Source: Curtobacterium sp. S6 | GTDB lineage: Bacteria; Actinomycetota; Actinomycetes; Actinomycetales; Micrococcaceae | Direction: 5' to 3' | Length of the DNA stretch: 64,000 bases | NCBI RefSeq assembly: GCF_000710345.2 | Contig: NZ_JHEL01000015.1 | Coordinates: forward strand, 1,054,001 to 1,118,000 | Shown: positions 16,453 through 24,871 of the stretch, in pieces | Numbering within the stretch: the first letter of the stretch is position 1 | Layout: each line of letters begins with the position of its first letter | Notes under the pieces: generated by a model | Seen by the model: the letters and a program-made list of their open reading frames with translations, nothing else | What the model was told of the DNA's origin: nothing | Database searches by the model: none | Made by a program: the position numbers and the translations under genes

Positions 16453-17751
16453 GTGCGCCATCGTCTCGCGTCTCGCTGGGTGGTCCTCACCTGCATCGTG
16501 CTGGCCCTGGCCCTGATCGGATACGGCCTGGCCCACACGCTCGGCCCCGCGGGACAGCACGCGGTGCAGGGCACCGCCGAGAAGAGCCCCACCGGCGACG
16601 GCACCTCCGCCCACCCGCGTCGGACCCGCCTGGAGGTTGGGCTGGACGGGTGCACCCACGACTGGACCGACGCCGGCGCGGGGGCCCAGGTCTTCGAGGT
16701 CAAGAACACCTCGGACCGCCCGATGGAGGTCCAGCTGATGGGGACCGACACGAAGGGCTCCACCGGCGCTCACCAGGATGCTCAGCACGCGCAGATCTTC
16801 GCGGAGCTCGAGGCCCTCGGGCCCGGCGTCACCCGCGATCTGACCACGAGCATCGGGGCGGGGACCTACCACTTCACCTGCATGCCGGAGGATGGCCCGG
16901 CCGTCACCGGCGACGACACCGATGTCCCCGAGCCGGATCCCGACCTCGCCGCCTCGCTGCCCGCGCCCGTCGAGCACGCGGAAGCCGCGACCGAGCAGGA
17001 AATCATCCCGTACACCCAGAAATACGAGCGGTGGGTCAAGGACCAGCTGCCGGGGATCCGTACGCAGACCGACCAGCTCGCCGAGGTCATCCAACGCCGC
17101 GGCCCCACCTGGCGGCAGGACGCCCAACACATCTGGCTCTCCGCCCACCACGACTACATGAAACTCGGTGCCGCTTACGGTGCCTTCGGCGACCGAGGCG
17201 ACGCCATCGACGGCACCGCGGCCGGCCTGGAACACGGCGCCGACGATGAGGAATTCACCGGATTCCACCGGATCGAAAAGGGCCTCTGGTCCGACGAATC
17301 CCCCGACGATCTGCTCCCCTTGGCACAAGGGTTGAGCAGCGACATCTCGGCGCTCGGGGACGATGATTTGCAGGTCGGCGCCCTGGAGCTCGGCCTCCGG
17401 ACGCACGAAATCTCCGAAGACACGGCGACGCTGACCCTCAGCGGCAAGGACGACTTCGGATCCCACTCCGGCCTCGACTCGGCCCGAGCGCAACTCGAAG
17501 GCACCCGCGAGCTCGTGGACCTGCAACGCCCGCTGCTCGCCGACCGCCTCCCCGCAGGCCACCTCGACGCCATCTACGAGCGGCTCGACCGGGCCCTCGA
17601 CACCATCGACGAGGCCGCCTCGTCCCACCCCGACACCGCACCGGCCGATCTTCCCGCCGACGCGCGTGGCCGGGTGCGCTCGCAGGTCGGGCAGCTCTCC
17701 GAGCAGCTCGCGGAGGTCGCGGCCGTCACGGACATCAGGAGAGCCACGTGA
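16453..17751 (+). CDS. efeO: EfeO-type iron uptake protein (cupredoxin plus M75/imelysin domain)
   Basis: A 432-residue extracytoplasmic protein of ferrous iron uptake. An N-terminal hydrophobic helix (residues 9-30) is a signal peptide or anchor. A cupredoxin-like domain follows (about 55-150) with cysteines in DGCTHDW and FTCMPED. The imelysin/M75 domain (about 175-430) carries the metal-binding HRIEKGLW segment. In E. coli EfeO presents iron to the EfeU permease with EfeB as partner. Here the GTG start at 16,453 is preceded by GAGGAAGGA; a longer frame to 16,381 is not supported. The stop overlaps the efeB start (GTGA), so the pair is co-translated. No efeU gene is present in this window. 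Confidence 0.88.
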   Translation: MRHRLASRWVVLTCIVLALALIGYGLAHTLGPAGQHAVQGTAEKSPTGDGTSAHPRRTRLEVGLDGCTHDWTDAGAGAQVFEVKNTSDRPMEVQLMGTDTKGSTGAHQDAQHAQIFAELEALGPGVTRDLTTSIGAGTYHFTCMPEDGPAVTGDDTDVPEPDPDLAASLPAPVEHAEAATEQEIIPYTQKYERWVKDQLPGIRTQTDQLAEVIQRRGPTWRQDAQHIWLSAHHDYMKLGAAYGAFGDRGDAIDGTAAGLEHGADDEEFTGFHRIEKGLWSDESPDDLLPLAQGLSSDISALGDDDLQVGALELGLRTHEISEDTATLTLSGKDDFGSHSGLDSARAQLEGTRELVDLQRPLLADRLPAGHLDAIYERLDRALDTIDEAASSHPDTAPADLPADARGRVRSQVGQLSEQLAEVAAVTDIRRAT

Positions 17752-18974
17752 GCACACGCCGTTCGTTCCTCCTCGCCGGAGGCATCGGCCTCGGATCCGC
17801 GGGGGTCGGCTACGCCGCCCACGCGGCCGCGTCCGAAACCAGCACGCCGCAGCAGACCGCCAAGGACAGCACGCCGAACCCCGCGTTCCACGGGACCAAC
17901 CAGGCGGGCATCGTCGAGAGCCCTCGCGCCGCCTCGACGGCCGTCTCCCTCGACGTGACCTGCAAGGACCGCGCCGAGCTGACCGATTTCTTCAAGGCCC
18001 TCACGGACCGGGCCCGGCGGCTCACGACCACCGGGATCTTCGACGACGCGGCCAACTCCGTGACCTCCGCGCCGGCCGACTCCGGAACGCTCGGGGACTC
18101 CATGCCCCGGGACGGCCTCGCGATCACGGTCGGTGTCGGCTCGTCGCTCTTCGACGACCGCTTTGGGTTGGCCGCCAAGAAGCCGAAACGCCTCACCTCC
18201 ATGGAAACCTTCGACGGCGACCGGCTGCACGAGGATCTCCGCGACGGTGACCTCTCGCTCGTCGTCTCCGCCGACGGCCGCGACGCCGTGCTCCACGCCG
18301 TGCGCGATATCCTGCGCCACACCAGGGGCGCCGCGACCCTGCGCTGGAAGCAAGACGGGTTCACCTCGACGCCGCGGCCGGCTGGCGTTCCGCGCAACCA
18401 CTTCGGCTACAAGGACGGCATCTCGAACCCGGACACCTCGGATCAACAGGGCATGCAAAACCTGGTGTGGGCCCGCGACGAGGACCAACCGTGGACGGCC
18501 GGCGGCTCGTACCAGGTCATCCGCCTGATCCAGATGTTCACCGAGTTCTGGGACCGCATCAGCCTGACCGAGCAGAACAACATCTTCGGACGCGACCGCG
18601 CGACCGGCGCGCCGCTGGATGGGACCAAGGAATCCGACGAGCCGCAGTACGTCTACGATCCCCGCGGCTCCGTCGTGCCGCTGACCTCCCACATGCGCCT
18701 GGCCAATCCGCGAACGGACGAGACCGCGCACCAAAGAATCCTGCGACGCGCCTTCAACTACGAGAACGGCATGAATTCCAACGGAGACCTCGACCTCGGG
18801 CAGGTCTTCGTGTGCTATCAGTCGGACATCGCGGAGCAGTTCGCGACGATCCAGAAAAGGCTGGCCGAGGACCCCCTGAACGACTACATCTCCCACATCG
18901 GTGGCGGATATTTTCTGGCCCTGCCCGGGGTCCGGGATTCCCGCGACTTCCTCGCCAGGCCGCTCCTGGCCTGA
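17748..18974 (+). CDS. efeB: EfeB-type dye-decolourising haem peroxidase, Tat-exported
   Basis: A 408-residue DyP-type peroxidase. The N-terminus STRRSFLLAGG, followed by a hydrophobic stretch and Ala-X-Ala, is a twin-arginine signal, so the protein should be exported folded with haem. The DyP fingerprint is GYKDGISNPD (GxxDG) at about residues 222-231 with its catalytic Asp. The proximal His is probably in ETAHQRILRRAFNYENG. EfeB oxidises ferrous iron or haem-related substrates outside the cell and works with EfeO. The GTG start overlaps the efeO stop. The next gene begins 69 bases later on the same strand and may share the transcript. Confidence 0.9.
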   Translation: MSTRRSFLLAGGIGLGSAGVGYAAHAAASETSTPQQTAKDSTPNPAFHGTNQAGIVESPRAASTAVSLDVTCKDRAELTDFFKALTDRARRLTTTGIFDDAANSVTSAPADSGTLGDSMPRDGLAITVGVGSSLFDDRFGLAAKKPKRLTSMETFDGDRLHEDLRDGDLSLVVSADGRDAVLHAVRDILRHTRGAATLRWKQDGFTSTPRPAGVPRNHFGYKDGISNPDTSDQQGMQNLVWARDEDQPWTAGGSYQVIRLIQMFTEFWDRISLTEQNNIFGRDRATGAPLDGTKESDEPQYVYDPRGSVVPLTSHMRLANPRTDETAHQRILRRAFNYENGMNSNGDLDLGQVFVCYQSDIAEQFATIQKRLAEDPLNDYISHIGGGYFLALPGVRDSRDFLARPLLA

Positions 18975-19043
18975 CCGCCACCTCCACACGCTGCCCTTCA
19001 CACACCAACCATCACTCACCACAGAACCCACGAGGGGAACACC

Positions 19044-21023
19044 ATGCGCACACGATCTCTGCGCTCAGCACTGGGGCTGTCCGCGGCCTTGACCTTGGCG
19101 GCCGGCACATCGATCGCCGGCCTGACACCGGCATCGGCCGACGATCAGACCGCGACTCCCATCCAACACGTCGTCGTGATCTTCGACGAGAACATCTCCT
19201 TCGACCATTACTTCGGCACCTACCCGAATGCGGCCAACACCCCGGACGAGCAGCTCCAGGGTGGGGGCGCCGCGGGACAGTTCACGGCCGCCAAAGACAC
19301 GCCCACGGACGTCAAGACCCTCTCCCAGGACCACCTGGACGGCGAGCAGAACCCCAATTCCGTCAAGCCCTTCCGCTTCACCCCGGAGCAGGCCGTCACG
19401 TGCGACCAGAACCATAACTATGGCGCGGAGCAACAGGCCTACAATGGCGGCGCGATGGACCAATTCGTCCAGTCGGTGTCCAAAGATAAGTGCGCCTCGG
19501 CGGGATCCTCGATGTACGAGGCCAACGGCGAGACCATGGGCTACTACGACGGCAACACCGTCACCGCCCTGTGGAATTACGCCCAGAACTACTCGATGAG
19601 CGATAACTCCTACTCGGCCAATTTCGGCCCCTCGACGCCCGGCGCCTTGAACCTGATCTCGGGCAACACGCACGGCGTCACGTCGCACGACCCGAAGACC
19701 GGCGACAAGACGGCCACGCCGGATCCCTACGCGATCCAGAGCCCGGACGAGAACGGCGTCGGCACCGTGATTAACGACCCGGATCCGCTGTACGACGACT
19801 GCTCGAATAACTCCGGGAAAGCCTCCAATAACCTGGCCTCGCTGTCCGGCCGCAACGTCGGGGACATGCTCAACGGCGCCGGTCAGAGCTGGGGCTGGTT
19901 CCAGGGCGGCTTCCGCCCCACCACCGAGGCCAGCGGGGATACCGCCGCGCAGTGCCAGGCGAAGCACGCCAACGTCGCGGGCCAGGAGTCCATCGACTAC
20001 TCGCCCCACCACAATCCGTTCGCCTACTACAAGTCCACGGCCAACGAGCACCACACCGCCCCGGCGAACGACGCCGAGATCGGCCACAACGGGCAGGCCA
20101 ATCACAACTACGACCTGACCGACTTCGACAAGGTCGTGAACTCGGACAACATGCCCGCCGTCTCGTTCCTCAAGGCCGGCGAGTACCAGGACGGTCACGC
20201 CTCCTACTCGGACCCCGTGGACGAACAGCACTTCCTGACGCACCAGATCAACCAGATCCAGCAGTCCAAGAACTGGAAGAACACCGCCGTCGTGGTGGCC
20301 TATGACGACTCGGACGGCTGGTACGACCACGTCGCAGCGCAGATCACCAACGCGTCCAACGACACCTCCCCCAAGGGGGACCAGGCCATCTGCACGGACG
20401 CGGCCGAGAAGGGCGTCGACATCTCCGGCGGCTACAAGGATCGCTGCGGCCCGGGAACCCGGCAGCCGCTGCTCGTGATCTCCCCCTACTCGAAAACCAA
20501 CTACGTGGATCACACGCAGACGGACCAGACCTCGGTGTTGCGCTTCATCGAAGACAACTGGGGCCTCGGCCGGGTGGGCGACCACTCGCTGGATGAGAAG
20601 GCTAACCCCCTGACCTCGATGTTCGACTTCCAGAGGGCGCCGAATACGACGCCGCTGGCCCTGGACGAATCCAACGGCACGGTCGTGTCCAAGGATCCGC
20701 CGGCGAGCCAGAGCCCTTCCCCGAGCGATTCCGCGACACCGGGCGATGAGGCGTCGAACGGCGCCGGCACCGGGGTAACCCCGGACGATCGCGACTCGGG
20801 CAACGGAACGGGCACCGGGAATAACCCGGGCTCCGGCGAGATCTCCGGGGAGGACCCCTCCGCCTCGGCCTCGGGCGATCAGGCCGGGGGCCAGCAGAAC
20901 GACGACGGGCTCGCCTCGACCGGAGCCAAGATCGGCATCCCGATCGGTCTGGGCCTGATCCTGCTGGTGATCGGCTTCGGGCTGTTCGTTGCCTCCCGCA
21001 GGTCGCGGGGGCAGGACCGGTAA
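19044..21023 (+). CDS. Surface-anchored phosphoesterase (phospholipase C/acid phosphatase family) with LAxTG motif
   Basis: A 659-residue secreted enzyme of the PF04185 phosphoesterase family, which includes non-specific phospholipases C and AcpA acid phosphatases. A Sec signal peptide covers residues 1-32. The family motif ENISFDHYFG lies at 49-58, and later blocks include VVAYDDSDGWYDHV and the C-terminal LLVISPYSKTNYVDH. After about residue 560 comes a Ser/Gly/Asp-rich spacer, then LASTG at 623-627, a hydrophobic helix and a basic tail RRSRGQDR: a sortase sorting signal of the LAxTG (class E) type. It should therefore be displayed on the cell wall, releasing phosphate or head groups from lipids. 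Ribosome binding site GAGGGG before the ATG. Confidence 0.9.
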   Translation: MRTRSLRSALGLSAALTLAAGTSIAGLTPASADDQTATPIQHVVVIFDENISFDHYFGTYPNAANTPDEQLQGGGAAGQFTAAKDTPTDVKTLSQDHLDGEQNPNSVKPFRFTPEQAVTCDQNHNYGAEQQAYNGGAMDQFVQSVSKDKCASAGSSMYEANGETMGYYDGNTVTALWNYAQNYSMSDNSYSANFGPSTPGALNLISGNTHGVTSHDPKTGDKTATPDPYAIQSPDENGVGTVINDPDPLYDDCSNNSGKASNNLASLSGRNVGDMLNGAGQSWGWFQGGFRPTTEASGDTAAQCQAKHANVAGQESIDYSPHHNPFAYYKSTANEHHTAPANDAEIGHNGQANHNYDLTDFDKVVNSDNMPAVSFLKAGEYQDGHASYSDPVDEQHFLTHQINQIQQSKNWKNTAVVVAYDDSDGWYDHVAAQITNASNDTSPKGDQAICTDAAEKGVDISGGYKDRCGPGTRQPLLVISPYSKTNYVDHTQTDQTSVLRFIEDNWGLGRVGDHSLDEKANPLTSMFDFQRAPNTTPLALDESNGTVVSKDPPASQSPSPSDSATPGDEASNGAGTGVTPDDRDSGNGTGTGNNPGSGEISGEDPSASASGDQAGGQQNDDGLASTGAKIGIPIGLGLILLVIGFGLFVASRRSRGQDR

Positions 21024-21048
21024 TTCGTGGGCCGTGAGGCCGAGACCA

Positions 21049-21089
21049 CAGGAGCCCCCTGGGACGATGTTCGCCTCAGGGGGCTCCTG
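21049..21089. terminator. Hairpin between the phosphoesterase gene and menD
   Basis: A 12-bp perfect stem (21,049-21,060 with 21,078-21,089) with a 17-base loop, placed between convergent genes. Confidence 0.6.
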
Positions 21090-21143
21090 CGCATCCGGGG
21101 CGGTCCGCCGCGGTCGGAGAGCCCCCGACCGAGGCCGGCCCGG

Positions 21144-22925
21144 CTACGCGCCGGCCTCGCGCGCCAGGTCCTTCCACCGCTCCCGATCCTCGGAGAGGCC
21201 GTCGCGGGTACCGAGGACCTCGATCACCCCGATCCCCCGGATGGGTTCACCGAGGGCCTCGCGCAGTTCGCCGAGGTCTCGCACCCGGCGGAAATCGTGG
21301 CCGTGGGCGGTGACCAGGCTTTCGATCGTCACGGCGTGGGGCGTGCCGAAGAATCGTTCCACGGGGTCCGCCCAGTCGTCGTCGCGGGCGACGTGACCGT
21401 GCTCCAGCGTCGAGAAGATTCCGCCGCCGGTGTCGTTGAACACCACGATCTGCAGGTTCGGCATCCGTTCGGTCGGGCCGATGAGCAACGATCCGGCGTC
21501 GTGCAGGAACGTGAGATCCCCGACGAGCGCGCGCACGGGCTTCCCGCGGGCCAGGCTGACCCCGGAGGCGGTCGCGATCGTGCCGTCGATCCCGGCCAGG
21601 CCGCGGTTGGCGAGCACCTCGTACTCTCCGTCCCCGGGTTTCGGCGCGGGGGCGATGTCCAGATCACGAATCAGGTTCGAGGACCCCGCGACCAGGGTCA
21701 CGCCGTCCTGGCCGGAGGCTTCCGCGACGGTTCGGGCGACCCCGGGTCCGCTCGGGACCCCGTGAGTCTCCTCGTCCCCTGCGATCACGCGGCCCAGCCC
21801 GGCGCTCACGGCGGCGTCGGCCTCGCGCCACCGTTGCAGCCAGGAGGGCTCGCACCGACCGACGACGTCGCGCGCCTCGCGCAGGCTCGTCACGACGCGC
21901 TCTGAACGCCGGTCGGGATTCGCCCAGGCGATCGGGCGCGGAAGGTACAGGACCGACGCGACGTCCGGACGGGCCAATAATTGCTGCACGGGTCGCGAGA
22001 GCGTGGGCCGTCCGAAAAGAATGACCGTCTCGATCTCGCGGGCCAGCCCTCCGCCGAGTATCAGTTGATAGGCCCCGATCGCGTGGGAGCCGGCGCGGGC
22101 CCCCGAGGAGGGTTCGGCCAGCAAGGGCGCTCCGGTGGCTTCGGCAAACCGACGCGCGATGAGGCCCGCGCCGTCCCCCGCCACGACGACGGCCCGCGTG
22201 GCCGGCGCGCCCGCCCCCGCGGGTTCGAGGGCCACGGCCGCGCTACGGTCGACGATCTTCGGGGCCGGGGCAACCTCGAGATCGCGTAACGTATCCGCCC
22301 ACGCGCGGAGGGTTTGGCGCATCCGCGGGTCCGGGGTCAGCGGGTCGTCGAAGGAGACATTGATCTGCACGGGTCCGATCGGGCGCGCCGCCGCGGATCC
22401 CCAATCCCGGGGGTCCCGGCCGGTCAGGGCCGCCAGGCATTCGGTGAAGGCCGCGGTCTGCTGACCGGCCACGTCCTCCGGGTAGGCGGTGAGGTCCGCG
22501 GCGGCTCGCACGTGCACGCCGTAGAGATCCGCCTGCCACGTGGTCTGGTTGGCCCCGGTGCCGCGGAGCCGGGGCGGGCGATCCGCCGAGATCACCGCCA
22601 ACGGCACTTCGGAGTGATTCGCCTCCATCACGGCGGGCATCAGCTCCCCCACGGCCGTGCCGGAGGTGGTCACCACGCCGACCGGGCTTCCGCTCGAGGC
22701 GGCCATCCCGAGAGCGGTGAAGGCCGCCGACCGCTCGTCGATCCGCACGTGGACGTCGAGGACGCCCGCCTCGTCCGCCGCGGCGAGCGCGTACGTCAGC
22801 GGAGCGGAGCGGGAGCCGGGGGCCACCACCACGTGACGCATGCCGGAACGGATGAGCGAGTCCAGAACGGACACCGCGGTGAGGAAAGCGTCGGGGGAAG
22901 CATCTGCTGAGGTCACCCGGGCCAT
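21144..22925 (-). CDS. menD: 2-succinyl-5-enolpyruvyl-6-hydroxy-3-cyclohexene-1-carboxylate synthase
   Basis: A 593-residue thiamine-diphosphate enzyme that joins isochorismate and 2-oxoglutarate in menaquinone synthesis. The N-terminus has VVAPGSRSAPLTYAL and the cofactor-activating Glu region near DERSAAF. The substrate loop SADRPPRLRGTGANQT is intact. The ThDP/metal motif in the C-terminal domain reads GDLTFLHDAGSLL with IVVFNDTGGGIFS closing it. Its start at 22,925 is only 53 bases from the Fur/Zur-type box that precedes the divergent metal cluster. On the minus strand the next upstream gene is menC at 31,209, beyond the inserted cluster. Confidence 0.95.
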   Translation of the reverse strand: MARVTSADASPDAFLTAVSVLDSLIRSGMRHVVVAPGSRSAPLTYALAAADEAGVLDVHVRIDERSAAFTALGMAASSGSPVGVVTTSGTAVGELMPAVMEANHSEVPLAVISADRPPRLRGTGANQTTWQADLYGVHVRAAADLTAYPEDVAGQQTAAFTECLAALTGRDPRDWGSAAARPIGPVQINVSFDDPLTPDPRMRQTLRAWADTLRDLEVAPAPKIVDRSAAVALEPAGAGAPATRAVVVAGDGAGLIARRFAEATGAPLLAEPSSGARAGSHAIGAYQLILGGGLAREIETVILFGRPTLSRPVQQLLARPDVASVLYLPRPIAWANPDRRSERVVTSLREARDVVGRCEPSWLQRWREADAAVSAGLGRVIAGDEETHGVPSGPGVARTVAEASGQDGVTLVAGSSNLIRDLDIAPAPKPGDGEYEVLANRGLAGIDGTIATASGVSLARGKPVRALVGDLTFLHDAGSLLIGPTERMPNLQIVVFNDTGGGIFSTLEHGHVARDDDWADPVERFFGTPHAVTIESLVTAHGHDFRRVRDLGELREALGEPIRGIGVIEVLGTRDGLSEDRERWKDLAREAGA

Positions 22926-22978
22926 TTTACGCCCGGGATGGGCAAACCCGACGTCGGCGTTTCGACTTTATTTTTTAT

Positions 22979-22993
22979 TGAGAATCATTATCA
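22979..22993. promoter_or_regulatory. Fur/Zur-type box in front of the metal-uptake cluster
   Basis: TGAGAATCATTATCA is a 7-1-7 inverted repeat with a single mismatch to TGATAATnATTATCA. It stands in an AT-rich island (T-run before it, TTAACCAATC after it), ends 10 bases before the start codon at 23,004 and lies in the 78-base gap shared with menD. In actinobacteria such 7-1-7 repeats are most often Zur sites; DtxR/IdeR iron boxes look different. Which Fur-family protein binds is inferred, not seen. Confidence 0.75.
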
Positions 22994-23003
22994 TTAACCA
23001 ATC

Positions 23004-24065
23004 ATGACCTCGACTCTCGCACGATTCACACCCGGCCGCCTCGCGGCCCTCGCGACGCTCCTGACGGTGCTCCTCGCCGCCTCGATCCTGGCCGCGATCT
23101 CCTGGGGCGCCGCCCCCTTCCCCCTAACCCAGACCTTTTCCCATCTCTGGGCCGGGCTGACCGGCGGAACCATCGCCGCCGATGAGATGACCGACTACAC
23201 CGTGGTCGTCGACATCCGCACGCCCCGCGTCCTGCTGGCCGGGCTCGTGGGCGCCGGGCTCAGCGCGCTCGGGATCGCGGCGCAGGCCATGGTGCGCAAC
23301 CCCCTGGCCGACCCCTTCATCCTGGGCATCTCCTCGGGCGCCTCGGTCGGGGCCAGCGCGGTCGTCTCCTGGGGCCTATTCGCGTCCCTGGGGGTATACG
23401 CCCTCTCGACGGCCGCTTTCGCCGGCGCACTCCTCGCATCGGTCGTGGTGTACGCGCTGTCCCGGACGCCCAGCGGCGTGGCCCCCGTCCGGCTGATCCT
23501 GACCGGCGTCGTGCTGTCCTTCGGGTTCCAGGCGCTGATGTCCGCCATCGTCTTCTTCGCGTCCCGGGGCGACGCCGCCCGGTCGGTGATGTTCTGGATG
23601 CTGGGATCTCTCGGCGGCGCCTCGTGGCAGCAGCTCCCCCTGGCCGCCGTGGTCACGATCGGTTGCGTGCTGTACCTGCGGATGCGCGCCCGTGACCTGG
23701 ACATCGCGTCGATGGGCGACGGTTCCGCGGCGTCGCTCGGAGTGGACCCTCAGGCCCTGCGCCGACGCCTGTTCCTGGTGACGGTCATCGGCACCTCGAC
23801 GCTCGTCTCCGTCGCGGGAACCATCGGGTTCGTGGGCCTGGTGATCCCCCACCTGACCCGCATCGCGTTTGGTCCCGCCCACCGCGCCGCGACCGTCATC
23901 GCACCCCTGCTCGGCGCGATCTTCATGGTCTGGGTGGATCTGATCAGCCGCGTCGCGACGCCGCCGAGGGAACTGCCCCTGGGCGTCGTGACCGCCCTCT
24001 TCGGGGTCCCGGTCTTCATCGTGCTCTTGCGGCGCCGCGGATACGTCTTCGGGGGTTCCCGATGA
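23004..24065 (+). CDS. FecCD-family ABC transporter permease (metallophore/metal-complex uptake)
   Basis: A 353-residue inner-membrane permease with about ten hydrophobic segments, the standard size for BtuC/FecCD proteins. Hallmarks are DIRTPRVLLAGLVGAGLS (residues 70-87) and RNPLADPFILGISSGAS (98-114), and near the C-terminus GLVIPHLTR, the cytoplasmic loop that contacts the ATPase. Only one permease gene is present, so the pore is probably a homodimer. No clear ribosome binding site precedes the ATG; the Fur/Zur-type box lies there instead, so the message may start very near the ATG. First gene of a seven-gene run with overlapping ends; its stop overlaps the ATPase start (ATGA). Confidence 0.92.
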   Translation: MTSTLARFTPGRLAALATLLTVLLAASILAAISWGAAPFPLTQTFSHLWAGLTGGTIAADEMTDYTVVVDIRTPRVLLAGLVGAGLSALGIAAQAMVRNPLADPFILGISSGASVGASAVVSWGLFASLGVYALSTAAFAGALLASVVVYALSRTPSGVAPVRLILTGVVLSFGFQALMSAIVFFASRGDAARSVMFWMLGSLGGASWQQLPLAAVVTIGCVLYLRMRARDLDIASMGDGSAASLGVDPQALRRRLFLVTVIGTSTLVSVAGTIGFVGLVIPHLTRIAFGPAHRAATVIAPLLGAIFMVWVDLISRVATPPRELPLGVVTALFGVPVFIVLLRRRGYVFGGSR

Positions 24066-24871
24066 CCGCGATGCCCGGAGTACACCTGAACCGATTGTCC
24101 GTTCCCGTGGCGGGCCGCGAGGTGATCGACGGACTGACGCTGTCGATTCGCCCCGGAACCGTGGTCGGCCTCGTCGGGCCTAATGGATGCGGTAAGTCCA
24201 CGCTGCTGCGATCCCTGTACCGGGCCGCGCGCCCGCGATCCGGGACCATCGTGATCGACGGCCGGAGCCTCGCGGAGCTGAGCTTCGGCGATTCGGCGAA
24301 ACTGGTCGCCGCGCTGCCTCAGGAAGAGAGGACGGAACTGGACTTCACGGTCGCCGAGGTCGTGGCCCTGGGCGCCACGGCGGGCACCGACGCCGCACCC
24401 GATCAGATCGAGCGGGCGGTCCGACGGGCCCTGGAGCGCACCGGCATGAGCGGGCACGCGGATCGCAGCGTCCTCGGCCTCTCGGGCGGCGAGCGCCAGC
24501 GCACCCTCGTGGCCCGGGCCTTCGCGCAGCGGGCCCGCTATTTGCTGCTGGACGAGCCGACGAACCACCTCGACTTGCGCCATCAACTCGATCTGTCCGC
24601 CGAGGTGCGGCGGTACGTCCACGAAAGCCCTTCGCCCGATCCCCCGGCCGCCGTGCTGGCTCTGCACGATCTCAACCTCGCCGCCGGGCTCTGCGATCGC
24701 GTCGTGGTGATGTCCGAGGGAGCCGTCGTCGCCGACGGGGCCCCCGAGGAATCCCTCGACCCCGGGATCGTCGAGACCGTCTACGGCGTCCGTCCGACCC
24801 TCGCGCGCCGGCCGGACACCGGCGCCCCACACCTTTTCTTTCCCCTCACCCAAACCCAGGAGGATTCATGA
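24062..24871 (+). CDS. FecE-family ABC transporter ATPase
   Basis: A 269-residue ATP-binding subunit. Walker A is GPNGCGKS (39-46), the signature LSGGERQRTLVARAFAQRA begins at 141, Walker B with catalytic Glu is LLLDEP (162-167), and the switch His is in VLALHDLNLA. These are the normal FecE/BtuD features. It pairs with the permease encoded just upstream and the lipoprotein downstream, overlapping both by 4 bases (ATGA). It powers import of the metal complex. Nothing in the sequence tells iron-siderophore from cobalamin or another chelate. Confidence 0.93.
   Translation: MTAMPGVHLNRLSVPVAGREVIDGLTLSIRPGTVVGLVGPNGCGKSTLLRSLYRAARPRSGTIVIDGRSLAELSFGDSAKLVAALPQEERTELDFTVAEVVALGATAGTDAAPDQIERAVRRALERTGMSGHADRSVLGLSGGERQRTLVARAFAQRARYLLLDEPTNHLDLRHQLDLSAEVRRYVHESPSPDPPAAVLALHDLNLAAGLCDRVVVMSEGAVVADGAPEESLDPGIVETVYGVRPTLARRPDTGAPHLFFPLTQTQEDS

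Noticed and set aside
22926-23003. Cobalamin riboswitch before the FecCD gene, suggested by the PduX-like kinase and BtuCD-like transporter
   Set aside because: Only 78 bases are available, too few for the ~200-base B12 riboswitch, and the space is taken by a Fur/Zur-type box.
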